Shown piece by piece: positions 9,953-18,202 of a DNA stretch of 64,000 bases. Within the stretch, counting starts at the first letter, position 1. Every line of letters begins with the position of its first letter. The stretch comes from CAYTBN01 sp964542165 (GTDB taxonomy: Bacteria > Myxococcota_A > UBA796 > UBA9615 > CAYRNR01): the NCBI GenBank assembly GCA_964542165.1, contig CAZITQ010000017.1, forward strand, positions 1 through 64,000, in the 5' to 3' direction. The position numbers and the translations under genes were made by a program. The notes below the pieces were generated by a model that worked only from the letters and a program-made list of their open reading frames with translations, was not told the origin of the DNA and ran no database searches.

Positions 9953-11341
9953 CTACGGTCCAGCCTGACCGGTGCACTGGTAGACGATCCCGAAGGTGTC
10001 GTCGAGGGTGGTCTCCTCGCCCATGCAGTCGGTGACGGTGAGCTGGAATTCGTACTGGTGCTGCGTGGCCTGGCCGTAGGTCGCGTCGGCGTCTTGCAGC
10101 CGGGCGATGGCGATCTCGCCGTCGTCGACGACCATGTTCGCGGGCTTGAAGTTGGGGTAGACGTCCGGGTCGTAGATGTTCTCCCAGTGGAAGGAAAGGG
10201 GATCGCCGTCGGGATCGGCGCTCGCCGAGCCGTCGATCTCCACCTCGATCTCCTCGCAGGACTGGCACCACCACTGGTTCCCGCTCTGGGAGCAGGAGCC
10301 GTAGTCCTGGTACCACTGGGTGCCGGTCACCGACGCGATCGGGGCGGTGTTGGTCGGGCGGACCGTGACCACCAGGTCGAACTGGTAGGGCGTACTCTCG
10401 CACTCGCCGTCGTTCACCGACACCTGCAGCGTGTACGTCCCCGCCGCGTCGGCGAAGAAGCTCGTCTGCTCGGCCGTCGGGTCGGCGAAGTCCTGCTCGC
10501 CCAGCGCGCTGCCGAAGGCCGGCAGCAGGTGGCGCCAGCTGTAGACCAGGTCGTCTCCGTCCGGATCGCTGGAGTCGGCCGCCGTCACCCCCACGTCGGT
10601 GCAGGTGTACTGGTTGCCGGTGGTGGCGCCGCCGGCCTCGGGACACGAGTTGGTGGAATCCACCTCCACGGACACGAAGTCCGGGACGCTGTCCACGGTC
10701 CCGTTGTTGACCTGCAGCCCGATCAGGAAGACACCCGGGGCGTCGGGGACGAAGCTGGCGCCGACGCTGTCGCCGTCGGAGATGTCGTCGGAGGTGAGGT
10801 TGCTGTTGGAGGGCACGCTCACCAGGTACCAGGCGAACCCGAGCTCCTCGCCCAGTGGATCGGAGCTCGCCGAGCCGTCCAGGTCCACCGTGTCTCCCTC
10901 GGTGACCGCCTGGTCCTCGCCCGCGTCGGCGACGGGGAGGCTGCCCTCGATGTCGGCCATCACGTGAACGAAGTCGCTCTGGCTGTCGAACTCGCCGTCA
11001 TTGACCTTCAGGCGCACCACGTACAGCCCCTGCTGGTCGGCCACGAACACGGGCGCCATGGCGTCCACGTTGCCGTTGGGGCTGATGTCGGCCTCGGTCA
11101 GGGCGCTGCCCTCGGGCACCGACTCGAAGGACCAGGTGTAGCTCAGCGTGTCCCCCTCGTCGGGGTCGTAGCTGCCGCCGCCGTCCAGGATCGTCTCCAG
11201 GGCCACGGACGTGCTCACGTCCTCCCCGGCGTCCGCCCAGGGGGCGCTGTTGGTGATGACCTCCTCGGGCTCACAGGCCGGGAGCGCGGACAGCAGGAGG
11301 GCGGTGGCGAGGCTCGTGAGAAGGAACCAGCGGTACGTCAT
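9953..11341 (-). CDS. PKD-repeat lipoprotein
   Basis: A 462-residue exported protein with a clear lipobox (LPAC, Cys23) and about four PKD/Ig-like beta domains of 80-100 residues. Recurrent signatures are ADAGEDxxxxxGxxVxLDGxxSxDPDGDxLxYxW and DxPGxYxLxLxVNDGxxxSxPDFVxV. Asp/Gly-rich loops could bind calcium. The C-terminal repeat has additional Cys residues (GSCSQSGNQWWCQSCEE), likely disulfide bonded. PKD domains mediate protein or carbohydrate contacts on surfaces. It follows its paralogue by 13 bases behind GAGGAGGA, so the pair is one operon. No catalytic domain is present; a surface or periplasmic binding role is inference. Confidence 0.85.
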   Translation of the reverse strand: MTYRWFLLTSLATALLLSALPACEPEEVITNSAPWADAGEDVSTSVALETILDGGGSYDPDEGDTLSYTWSFESVPEGSALTEADISPNGNVDAMAPVFVADQQGLYVVRLKVNDGEFDSQSDFVHVMADIEGSLPVADAGEDQAVTEGDTVDLDGSASSDPLGEELGFAWYLVSVPSNSNLTSDDISDGDSVGASFVPDAPGVFLIGLQVNNGTVDSVPDFVSVEVDSTNSCPEAGGATTGNQYTCTDVGVTAADSSDPDGDDLVYSWRHLLPAFGSALGEQDFADPTAEQTSFFADAAGTYTLQVSVNDGECESTPYQFDLVVTVRPTNTAPIASVTGTQWYQDYGSCSQSGNQWWCQSCEEIEVEIDGSASADPDGDPLSFHWENIYDPDVYPNFKPANMVVDDGEIAIARLQDADATYGQATQHQYEFQLTVTDCMGEETTLDDTFGIVYQCTGQAGP

Positions 11342-11354
11342 CTTCCCATCCTCC

Positions 11355-12707
11355 TCAGTACACGTTTCCGGTGCAGCGGAAGGTCACCGTGACCTCCTGG
11401 GTGTCGGCCAGCGCCTCGCCCTGGCAGTCCATGACCTCCAGCTCGACCGTGGTCACGGAGACCGACGTCTGGTTGGGCGAGGTGGTCAGCGAGGGGATGA
11501 CCAGCTCGGCCTGCTCGGCGTGCTCGCCGTTGACCGCGCCGGGTCCGCTGGTGATGGCCCAGGTGTACTCCAGCGGATCGTTGTCCGGATCCCAGGAGCT
11601 GGAGCCGTCCAGCAGCTCCTCCCGCTCGCCGCAGGGGCTGCAGTTGTTGCCGCTGCAGTAGGCGCTGGCGTCGACCAGGATGTCCCCGCCGGCGTCGGCC
11701 ACCGGGCCGTCGTTGGGCTCGTGGTCCACCGTGCGGATGGCCACGTAGTCCGGGCTGCTGTCCAGGGCGCCGTCGTTGATCACCAGGCGGGCGGTGTACA
11801 GCCCGACCACGTCCCAGGTGAAGCTCGGGGAACCGGTGTCGGCCCCGTCCATGGTCATGGTCGAGACCGAGCTGCCGTCGGGCACCGAGACCATCTCCCA
11901 GGTGTAGGTGACGTCCGAGCCCTCGGGGTCGTAGCTCGCCCTGCCGTCCAGCTCCACCTCCTCGTCGGCGCAGGGGGTCAGCTCGAAGCTCTCCCCTGCG
12001 TTGGCGATGGGCGGCTGGTTGCTCTCCACCACCGACACGGTGACGAAGTCTGGGGTGCTCCAGAACTCGCCGTCGTAGACCCGCAGCCGCAGCACGAACT
12101 GGCCGACCACGTCGGGCACCACGGCCGCTTCGGGCGACCCCTGGTTGAACAGGTCGGTCTCGGTCAGCTCGCTGTCGCCGGGCACCAGGTCGAAGGACCA
12201 CTCGTACTCCAGGTCGGCCCCCTCGGGATCCGAGCTGGCCGAGCCGTCCAGGTAGGCCACGTCCCCGACCCCGGTGGTCACGTCCTCCCCGGCGACGGCG
12301 ATGGGCAGCGTGTTGGTGGAGCCGGCGATCACCACGACGTAGTCCAGGTCGGAGGCGTTCTCGCCCTCGTTGACCACGTAGAGGCTGACGCCGTAGGTGC
12401 CCGGGACGTCGGGCACGAAGCTGGTCTGCGCCGCATCGGCCGAGTCGTTCTTGCTGAACGAGGCGTTGGCGATGGCGCTGGTGGCCGGCTTGGACTCCAG
12501 GTTCCAGTGGTAGACGAGGCTGGTGGCGTCCGGGTCGCTGCTCGCCGTCCCGTCGAGCCCCGCGGGCTCGCCGAGCTCGATGGTCAGGTCGGCTCCAGCG
12601 TCCGCCGAGGGGATGCCGCTCTCCGTCTCGCAACTGTCGTTGCCGAGCAGGAGCGCCAGGAGGCACAGCCCCAGGACGTCTCGGACTCGCGTGTAGCGTC
12701 GGCGCAT
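11355..12707 (-). CDS. PKD-repeat exported protein, paralogue of the next gene
   Basis: A 450-residue secreted protein with four to five PKD-like domains, each carrying AGxDxTxxxGxxxxLDGxxSxDPxxxxLxYxW and a VVGxYxxRLxVxDGxxxSxPDxVxV closing strand. I chose ATG at 12707 (MRRRYTRVRDVLG) behind TGGAG; the in-frame ATG at 12740 has a poorer ribosome site. The signal ends in LLLGNDSCETE, where the Cys is not in a standard lipobox, so lipidation is uncertain, unlike its downstream partner. Cys pairs near the last repeat (CSGNNCSPCGE, VMDCQGE, FRCTG) suggest disulfides. The two proteins probably arose by tandem duplication. Confidence 0.83.
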   Translation of the reverse strand: MRRRYTRVRDVLGLCLLALLLGNDSCETESGIPSADAGADLTIELGEPAGLDGTASSDPDATSLVYHWNLESKPATSAIANASFSKNDSADAAQTSFVPDVPGTYGVSLYVVNEGENASDLDYVVVIAGSTNTLPIAVAGEDVTTGVGDVAYLDGSASSDPEGADLEYEWSFDLVPGDSELTETDLFNQGSPEAAVVPDVVGQFVLRLRVYDGEFWSTPDFVTVSVVESNQPPIANAGESFELTPCADEEVELDGRASYDPEGSDVTYTWEMVSVPDGSSVSTMTMDGADTGSPSFTWDVVGLYTARLVINDGALDSSPDYVAIRTVDHEPNDGPVADAGGDILVDASAYCSGNNCSPCGEREELLDGSSSWDPDNDPLEYTWAITSGPGAVNGEHAEQAELVIPSLTTSPNQTSVSVTTVELEVMDCQGEALADTQEVTVTFRCTGNVY

Positions 12708-12829
12708 GTTCGTCTCCACAGGTGTGCGCTTGGCGCGCACGGCACACTCGATGCCGTAGGGTGCTTGATATCACAGGGATTTACACGGCAGCAACCGGCA
12801 CGGGTGCGCGCGTGAGGTACCATGGGCCG

Positions 12830-13687
12830 ATGCAACGGCCTTTCTGCACCGCATTTCGGGGCTGGCAGCCCGCTGCGATGGCCCCTGCGTTGCTGCTGTT
12901 CACCGTCGCGCTGTCGTGCCCCCCGGCGTCCGCCGAGGTCCCTGGGCCCGTGTGGACGCGGCCCGCACGCGCGGGCGACCTGGACCTGCGCCTGGTGGCG
13001 GGCGCTGCGGTGGCGGTCGGCGAGCACCGGCTTTTTTTCGACCAGGTACGCGATCGATACGCGCTGCCCCACCTCCAGGCCGAGATCTCCTTCCTCCAAC
13101 GGGTCGCCCTGGAGCTGGACTACGCCCTGTTGCTGGTGCGCTTCCACACCCCCTCGACCGCCCTCGAGCCCACCGAGGATGGCTACGGCTCGGGTGATCT
13201 GCGGGTCCGGACCCGACTCATCCCCCTCGTGGAGGGCCCGCGCTGGCCCGGCATCGCGGTGGAACTGGGGGTCAAGCTCCCCAACGCCCGGGCCCGGGCC
13301 GGGTACGGGACCGACGAGACGGACGTTCACGCCGGCCTCACGGTCACCAAGCGGCTGGGCCCCGTGGACCTCACCGGATCCGCGGCCCTGGCGATCCTCG
13401 GCGATCCCACCAAGTTCGCCGCCCAGGACGACGCGGTCTGGCTCTCCGGACTCGTCGTGATCCACCCCGCGCCGGGGTTGCGCTTCCCCCTCGAGGTGTG
13501 GGGCATGCCCCCGTCACCGGCCAATGGCGGCCGGGTGGTCGCCCGCGGCGGTGCAGGGCTGCGGATCGGAAAGTTTGACCTTTCGGTGACCGCTGGCGTA
13601 GGCATGACCGGGAGTTCACCCCGGTTCGTGGCCGGGCTGGATCTGGGCTTCGACGGATCGCTGCGGCGGCCGGACGAGGGAGACTGA
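12830..13687 (+). CDS. probable outer-membrane beta-barrel protein
   Basis: A 285-residue exported protein. The ATG at 12830 is followed by a signal (AMAPALLLFTVALSCPPASA) with likely cleavage after ASA. The mature part alternates polar and hydrophobic residues in short strands (LDLRLVAGAAVAVG, LRVRTRLIPLVE, GIAVELGVKLPNARAR, DVHAGLTVTKRLGPVDLTGSAALAIL), typical of small outer-membrane barrels of the MetA-pathway or transporter-like type. The last strand ends GLDLGFDGSL rather than with an aromatic residue. It is divergent from the PKD operon across 122 bases and stops 2 bases before the HEAT protein, so the two are cotranscribed. No specific family is recognised. Confidence 0.7.
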   Translation: MQRPFCTAFRGWQPAAMAPALLLFTVALSCPPASAEVPGPVWTRPARAGDLDLRLVAGAAVAVGEHRLFFDQVRDRYALPHLQAEISFLQRVALELDYALLLVRFHTPSTALEPTEDGYGSGDLRVRTRLIPLVEGPRWPGIAVELGVKLPNARARAGYGTDETDVHAGLTVTKRLGPVDLTGSAALAILGDPTKFAAQDDAVWLSGLVVIHPAPGLRFPLEVWGMPPSPANGGRVVARGGAGLRIGKFDLSVTAGVGMTGSSPRFVAGLDLGFDGSLRRPDEGD

Positions 13688-13689
13688 CC

Positions 13690-14430
13690 ATGAGCCTGAT
13701 GGACTGGTTCTCCAGGGAGAAGCGGGAAGAGCGCGCCTTCGACAAGGCCATGCGCAACGTACTGCGCAAGACCCGCGCCAAGGACGAGCGGATGGACGAG
13801 CCCATCCAGTATCTGGCGGAGATCGGGACCGAACAGGCCCTCCTGGGCCTGCTGCGGCGCTATGACATCATCATCAAGTCCGATTCCATGGACCGCTTCG
13901 AGAAGGAGCTGATCTACTCGATCCTCGTGGACAAGGGCGCCACCGCCATCCCGCCGATCTGCGCCTTCCTCCGCGAATCGGAGAACGTCACCTGGCCGAT
14001 CCAGGCGCTGCGGTCGATCGTCTCGGAGGACCAGGTGGTCGAGATCCTGCTGGACGTGCTCGCCGAAGAGGTGGGCAAGGACAGCTTCAAGCCCGACAAG
14101 AAGGTGCGCTTCCTCGAACTCCTCGAGGACCACATCGACGATCGTGTGCCAGCGGTGGCGGTGGGGGCCCTCGGGGATTTCGACGAGACGGTGCGGTTCC
14201 GGGCCGTGGAGCTGCTGTTCGCCCAGGGGGGCGAGGTGGCCCGCGAGCCCCTGCTCACGCTGCTGACCGATCCCGAAGAGGAGAGCCAGCGGATCAAGAA
14301 CCGGATCCTCGCCGGATTCGTGGAGACCGGCTGGACGGTCAAGGGCTTCCGCAAGGCGGTCGAGGCCCAGATCGGTAAGAAACGGTGGATCGACCGTCAG
14401 GGCCGGATCAAACAGCGCGGCGCCGACTGA
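13690..14430 (+). CDS. HEAT-repeat protein
   Basis: A 246-residue soluble, helical protein with no signal. Residues 40-215 show HEAT-like helical pairs (EPIQYLAEIGTEQALLGLLRRYD, ATAIPPICAFLRESENVTWPIQALRSI, DDRVPAVAVGALGDFDETVRFRAVELLFAQGG). These repeats usually form protein-binding scaffolds. The C-terminus is strongly basic (IGKKRWIDRQGRIKQRG), which could contact nucleic acid or a membrane. It starts 2 bases after the outer-membrane-like gene stops, and its last 23 bases overlap the convergent radical SAM gene. The partner is unknown. Confidence 0.8.
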   Translation: MSLMDWFSREKREERAFDKAMRNVLRKTRAKDERMDEPIQYLAEIGTEQALLGLLRRYDIIIKSDSMDRFEKELIYSILVDKGATAIPPICAFLRESENVTWPIQALRSIVSEDQVVEILLDVLAEEVGKDSFKPDKKVRFLELLEDHIDDRVPAVAVGALGDFDETVRFRAVELLFAQGGEVAREPLLTLLTDPEEESQRIKNRILAGFVETGWTVKGFRKAVEAQIGKKRWIDRQGRIKQRGAD

Positions 14431-15826
14431 GCGCGATCCTCAGGCCCTCCCGGGCCAGCCAACCGGCCACCCCCCGCCCGGCTTGCCACCGGGAACCCAC
14501 CAGGAGCCCGCCCAGACCGTCCCGCGCCAGGCCGGCGGCGAACCGTGGCCTCAGGTAGAACCGGGTGTGCGCCCGCCACAGCGCCCTGCGCAGCGACTCC
14601 TCGGTCCACGGGGGCGCGAGCAGCGTCGCGCGTCGGCGCTCGGCGTCCGCCGGATTGAGCACCGTGCTGTGGGCCAGCCACCCCCGCTGGGTCGCCTCGC
14701 GGTGCAGCGGCGTTCCCGGCAGGGGCGAGAGGGTGGAGAACTGGGCCCAGCGGGCGCCGATCTCGCCGCAGAACTCGGCGGTGTCGACCGCGTCTTGCTC
14801 GCTCTCGCCGGGGATGCCCACCAGCGCGTAGGCCAGGGTGTCGATGCCCGCGTCTCGGGCGGCGCCAAAGGCCCCGCGAATCTGATCCACGGTCACGCCC
14901 TTGCGCAGCCACTCCAGGGACCGGGGGTGACGGGATTCGACGCCCATGCCCACCAGCCGACAGCCCGCCCGCCCCATGAGACGCAGCAGGGGCCGGTCCA
15001 CCTCGTCGACCCGGGCTTCGCACTTCCATGGCAGGCGGACATCGGCGGAGAGCAGACCCTCGCAGATCGACTCCACCCGCTCCCGATCCGCAGCGAAGTC
15101 GTCGTCGAACAGGATGGCGTAGCCCACCCGGGGATCCCGGTGGAGCTGCCGAAGCTCCTCCACCACCCGGTCGGCGCCGTGCAGGCGGGGGCGAGCGCCG
15201 GCCACCGTCTTGTCGCAGAACAGGCACTCCCGGGGGCAGCCCCGCCCGGTCATCAGGGTCGCGATGCCCTGCCGGGTCGCCAGCGGGTAGCGGTACCGGC
15301 GGGGGTCCACCAGGTCGCGGGCGGGGGGAGGGAGCCGGTCCAGCCGGTGTTCCCGGGGCCGTCGGCGGAGGGGCCGATCGCGGACCTGGAGCCCGGCCGG
15401 TGGTGCGCCCCTGGCTCCCCCGACGAACCACGAGAGCATCTCGCCGACGGTCTGCTCCGCCTCGCCGACCACCACGGCGTCGACCTCGGGAAGCTCGTCG
15501 AGGACCTCCGCCCCGTGTCGCGTGGCATGGGCGCCGCCGATCACCAGCCGGTCCGAGGCTCCTGCCAGCGCACGGGCCGCGGCGATGGTCTGCTCGAACA
15601 CCGGTGAGAATCCCCCCAGGCCGATCACCTCGGCTCGGGCGGCCCGGCAGCGGTCCCGCAAGGCGTGCGGATCGAGACCCTCGGCCTGGGCGTCGACCAG
15701 CTCGACCCGGAACCCTGCAGCCCGCGCGCCCGCGGCCACGTACTGCAGCCCCAGCGGCGGCAGGATCGAGGGGAGCCGGCGGGAGCGGGCAGGTGGCCGG
15801 ACCAGCAGCAGGTCTACGCCGGCCAT
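14408..15826 (-). CDS. B12-binding-domain radical SAM protein
   Basis: A 472-residue enzyme. Residues 1-140 form a cobalamin-binding-like Rossmann domain (LLLVRPPARSRRLPSILPPLGLQYVAA, VIGGAHATRH). The radical SAM cluster motif is CPRECLFC (Cys197, Cys201, Cys204), followed by GAxFDDDF-like and GMGVESR motifs of the Elp3/MiaB-like barrel. No DxHxxG motif is visible, so cobalamin may not bind canonically. The C-terminal 80 residues are basic. It follows the TMTC-like protein gene directly on the minus strand, suggesting a role in modifying a glycan, lipid or methylated small molecule. The specific substrate cannot be assigned. Confidence 0.88.
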   Translation of the reverse strand: MAGVDLLLVRPPARSRRLPSILPPLGLQYVAAGARAAGFRVELVDAQAEGLDPHALRDRCRAARAEVIGLGGFSPVFEQTIAAARALAGASDRLVIGGAHATRHGAEVLDELPEVDAVVVGEAEQTVGEMLSWFVGGARGAPPAGLQVRDRPLRRRPREHRLDRLPPPARDLVDPRRYRYPLATRQGIATLMTGRGCPRECLFCDKTVAGARPRLHGADRVVEELRQLHRDPRVGYAILFDDDFAADRERVESICEGLLSADVRLPWKCEARVDEVDRPLLRLMGRAGCRLVGMGVESRHPRSLEWLRKGVTVDQIRGAFGAARDAGIDTLAYALVGIPGESEQDAVDTAEFCGEIGARWAQFSTLSPLPGTPLHREATQRGWLAHSTVLNPADAERRRATLLAPPWTEESLRRALWRAHTRFYLRPRFAAGLARDGLGGLLVGSRWQAGRGVAGWLAREGLRIALSRRRAV

Positions 15827-17809
15827 CTACCAGCTCAACTCCTCGATGCGCTCCAGCAGACGGCGGCTCGTCGCATGGGTGGGCTGCAGCCGGACGGCGC
15901 GGCGGTAGTGGATCAGCGCCCGCGGGCGGTCGTCCAGGGGGCCCTCGTACAGCTTCCCGAGCCCCACGTGGGTCACGTAGTTGTCCTCGTCGCACTCCAG
16001 GGCGCGCAGGTAGGCCCGCTCCGCCTCGAGGTAGGAGCGACGCGCCACCAGGACATTGGCGATGTTGTTGTAGGCGGCGGGGGCGCAGCGGCCCGTGCCG
16101 CGGGCGATCTCCGTGGCACGGACGAACTGGGCGTGGGCCCCGTCCAGGTCGCCCAGCTCCACGAAGACGAGCCCCAGGTTGTTGGCCGCGTCGTGGTAGG
16201 AGGGGTCCTCCTCCAGGCACTGCTCGTAGTAGCCCGCCGCGTCGGTGATCCGGCGCTCGGCCCGGGCGATGTCGCCCAGCTGGTACCAGGCCGGGGCGGC
16301 GCGCGGATTGAGCTCCACGGCCCGGAGCCACAGCCCCTCCTCGGTCTGCCAGAGCTCGGTGTAGGCGCGGGTCCGGGCGCCCAGGGAGACCACCACGACC
16401 AGGAGCAGGGCCGGCAGGAGCCAGGGGGGCGACTGGAGGCGGGGCAGGCGCCCCAGCACGAGGATCGGCAGCGCACACCAGGCGACCATGGGCAGGTAGG
16501 TCCGGTGCTCGGCCATCGTCTCCTTGAGCGGGATCACGCTGGAGCTGGGGGCGAGGGCAAGCAGCGACCACAGCACGACGAAACCCAGGGCGGGCCAGCG
16601 CCGCAGCCCCACCGCCACCAGGGCCACCAGCGCCACCCAGCCCAGGACCGCCGCGGCGGCAGGCCACGACAACAGGGCGGACGACTCCGGGTGGTGATGG
16701 AAGATCGACAGGTCCGAGGGCCACAGGAAGAGCCCGACGTAGCGCCAGACCACGACCGCCTCGGTCCAGAGGTTCACCAGGTAGGGGCGCACCAGGACGG
16801 TATCCCGCAGCGTGCCGTAGTAGGCGTAGCGGAACAGGGCCAGCCCGATGGGGCCGACGATCAGCGGCAGGTAGAGGCCGAAGGCCCGTCGGAAGCCCTC
16901 CTTCCATCGTCCGCCCCGGTGAATGCACAGGTCCCACAGCCACAGCCCCACGGGCAGGGTGACCACGATCTCCTTGATCATCGCTCCGGCGACGAACAGC
17001 ACCGCCAGGGAAGCCCAGCGCAGGCTGAGGGAACCCGTCGGCGGACCCACCGGCAGGGGGGTCCGGAGCTGACGGCGCACCACCCCGGACAGGGCGCCGG
17101 CGGTGAGCAGGGTGGCGCCGAGGCCCAGGGGGATCGCCCGTCCGCCGGGGACCAGACCGGTGCGCCAGAGGTGGGCCGAGATCACCGCCCCCACGGCCGT
17201 GGCCACCATCGCCAGGGTCACCAGACGGGCGACGCGGGCGGTCACCGCCCGGAAGCGGGCGCCGCCGTCACTGGAGGCGGCCTCCCGGGCCAGCAGGGAG
17301 TCGAGGACGACGAAGGCCAGCAGGTAGACGGTGGTCGCGAGGCTCGAGCTGCGCCCCGAGACGTAGGTCACCCCTTCCACCAGGAGGGGGTGGACCGCGA
17401 AGAGGGCTCCGGTCGCCAGGCTCGCTGCGCGCAATCCCCAGCCGCTGCGGAACCCATCCGGCCCCACGCGCTCGAACAGGCGCCGCGCGAGGGAGGCCAC
17501 GAGCAGGGCGTTGAGGGCGTGGATCGCCAGGTTGACCAGGTGGAAAGGCAACGGATCGTCGCCGGTGGTGTTGTACTGCAGCGCGAAGGTGCACAGCAGC
17601 AGGAAGCGGAAGGGGTTGTAGATCCAGATGTCACCCCAGTGCCCCAGCCCCTGGAGGTTGGGGTTGACCAGGATCTCCACCTTGTCGTCGTACTGGAAGG
17701 TCCCCCGCAGTCCGCCGCCGTGGGCGACGAGCGCCAGGAGCACCACCACCCCGATGGCGAGGACGGGCCACAGCCGTTCGAGCCAGCTCCGGTGGGCCGG
17801 TTCACTCAT
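15827..17809 (-). CDS. TMTC-like membrane protein with C-terminal TPRs (putative mannosyltransferase-type GT)
   Basis: A 660-residue protein. Residues 15-470 hold about ten membrane helices. The first luminal/periplasmic loop carries the DD motif (TFQYDDKVEILVNPNLQ) of GT39/TMTC and related GT-C enzymes that use polyprenyl-phosphate sugars. The MAEHRTYLPM segment is common in this group. Residues 490-655 contain TPRs (AWYQLGDIARAERRITDAAGYYEQCLEEDP, AYNNIANVLVARRSYLEAERAYLRALECDEDN). ATG at 17809 overlaps the DUF2304 gene by 8 bases. Glycosyl transfer to protein or lipid in the periplasm is inferred from fold; the sugar and acceptor are unknown. Confidence 0.85.
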   Translation of the reverse strand: MSEPAHRSWLERLWPVLAIGVVVLLALVAHGGGLRGTFQYDDKVEILVNPNLQGLGHWGDIWIYNPFRFLLLCTFALQYNTTGDDPLPFHLVNLAIHALNALLVASLARRLFERVGPDGFRSGWGLRAASLATGALFAVHPLLVEGVTYVSGRSSSLATTVYLLAFVVLDSLLAREAASSDGGARFRAVTARVARLVTLAMVATAVGAVISAHLWRTGLVPGGRAIPLGLGATLLTAGALSGVVRRQLRTPLPVGPPTGSLSLRWASLAVLFVAGAMIKEIVVTLPVGLWLWDLCIHRGGRWKEGFRRAFGLYLPLIVGPIGLALFRYAYYGTLRDTVLVRPYLVNLWTEAVVVWRYVGLFLWPSDLSIFHHHPESSALLSWPAAAAVLGWVALVALVAVGLRRWPALGFVVLWSLLALAPSSSVIPLKETMAEHRTYLPMVAWCALPILVLGRLPRLQSPPWLLPALLLVVVVSLGARTRAYTELWQTEEGLWLRAVELNPRAAPAWYQLGDIARAERRITDAAGYYEQCLEEDPSYHDAANNLGLVFVELGDLDGAHAQFVRATEIARGTGRCAPAAYNNIANVLVARRSYLEAERAYLRALECDEDNYVTHVGLGKLYEGPLDDRPRALIHYRRAVRLQPTHATSRRLLERIEELSW

Positions 17810-18143
17810 CGTCTGATCGCACCTCCTCCAGGTCCCTGCGCAACAGGGCGACCTCCTGGGCGAGGTTCTTGATCCGGTTGGACTGGGACGAGATCTGGAT
17901 GCTGAAATCCAGGCTCAGGGCGACCAGGAAGAGGCACACGCACGCCAGCAGTAGCTGTACTCCGGAGCTGTCCGGCAGCAGCTGACCGAGGATCTCCCGG
18001 ACCTGTGGGATGGCCGACAGGGCCAGGAGCAGCGCGCAGGCGCCGATCCACAGCCAGCTGAACTCCTCCCGGAGCAGGCGTCGCCGCACCAGCTCGAGCA
18101 CGAGGACGAGCAGCAGGACCAGGCACACGATGAACGGCAGCAT
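17802..18143 (-). CDS. DUF2304 membrane protein
   Basis: A 113-residue protein with three hydrophobic helices (about 4-20, 28-46 and 63-80), then a basic/acidic coiled-coil tail (SNRIKNLAQEVALLRRDLEEVRSDD). This is the usual size and layout of DUF2304, a family normally encoded beside a GT2 dolichyl-phosphate-type glycosyltransferase. No GT2 gene is present here; the gene instead overlaps the TMTC-like protein by 8 bases and follows a GT4 gene by 59 bases. It probably helps polyprenyl-linked sugar transfer, by analogy only. Confidence 0.85.
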   Translation of the reverse strand: MLPFIVCLVLLLVLVLELVRRRLLREEFSWLWIGACALLLALSAIPQVREILGQLLPDSSGVQLLLACVCLFLVALSLDFSIQISSQSNRIKNLAQEVALLRRDLEEVRSDDE

Positions 18144-18202
18144 GGCGAGTTCCGACGGTCTGAGGTTGTGTTGGTGACCCCATCATAGCCGGGAGTGCTC
18201 GG

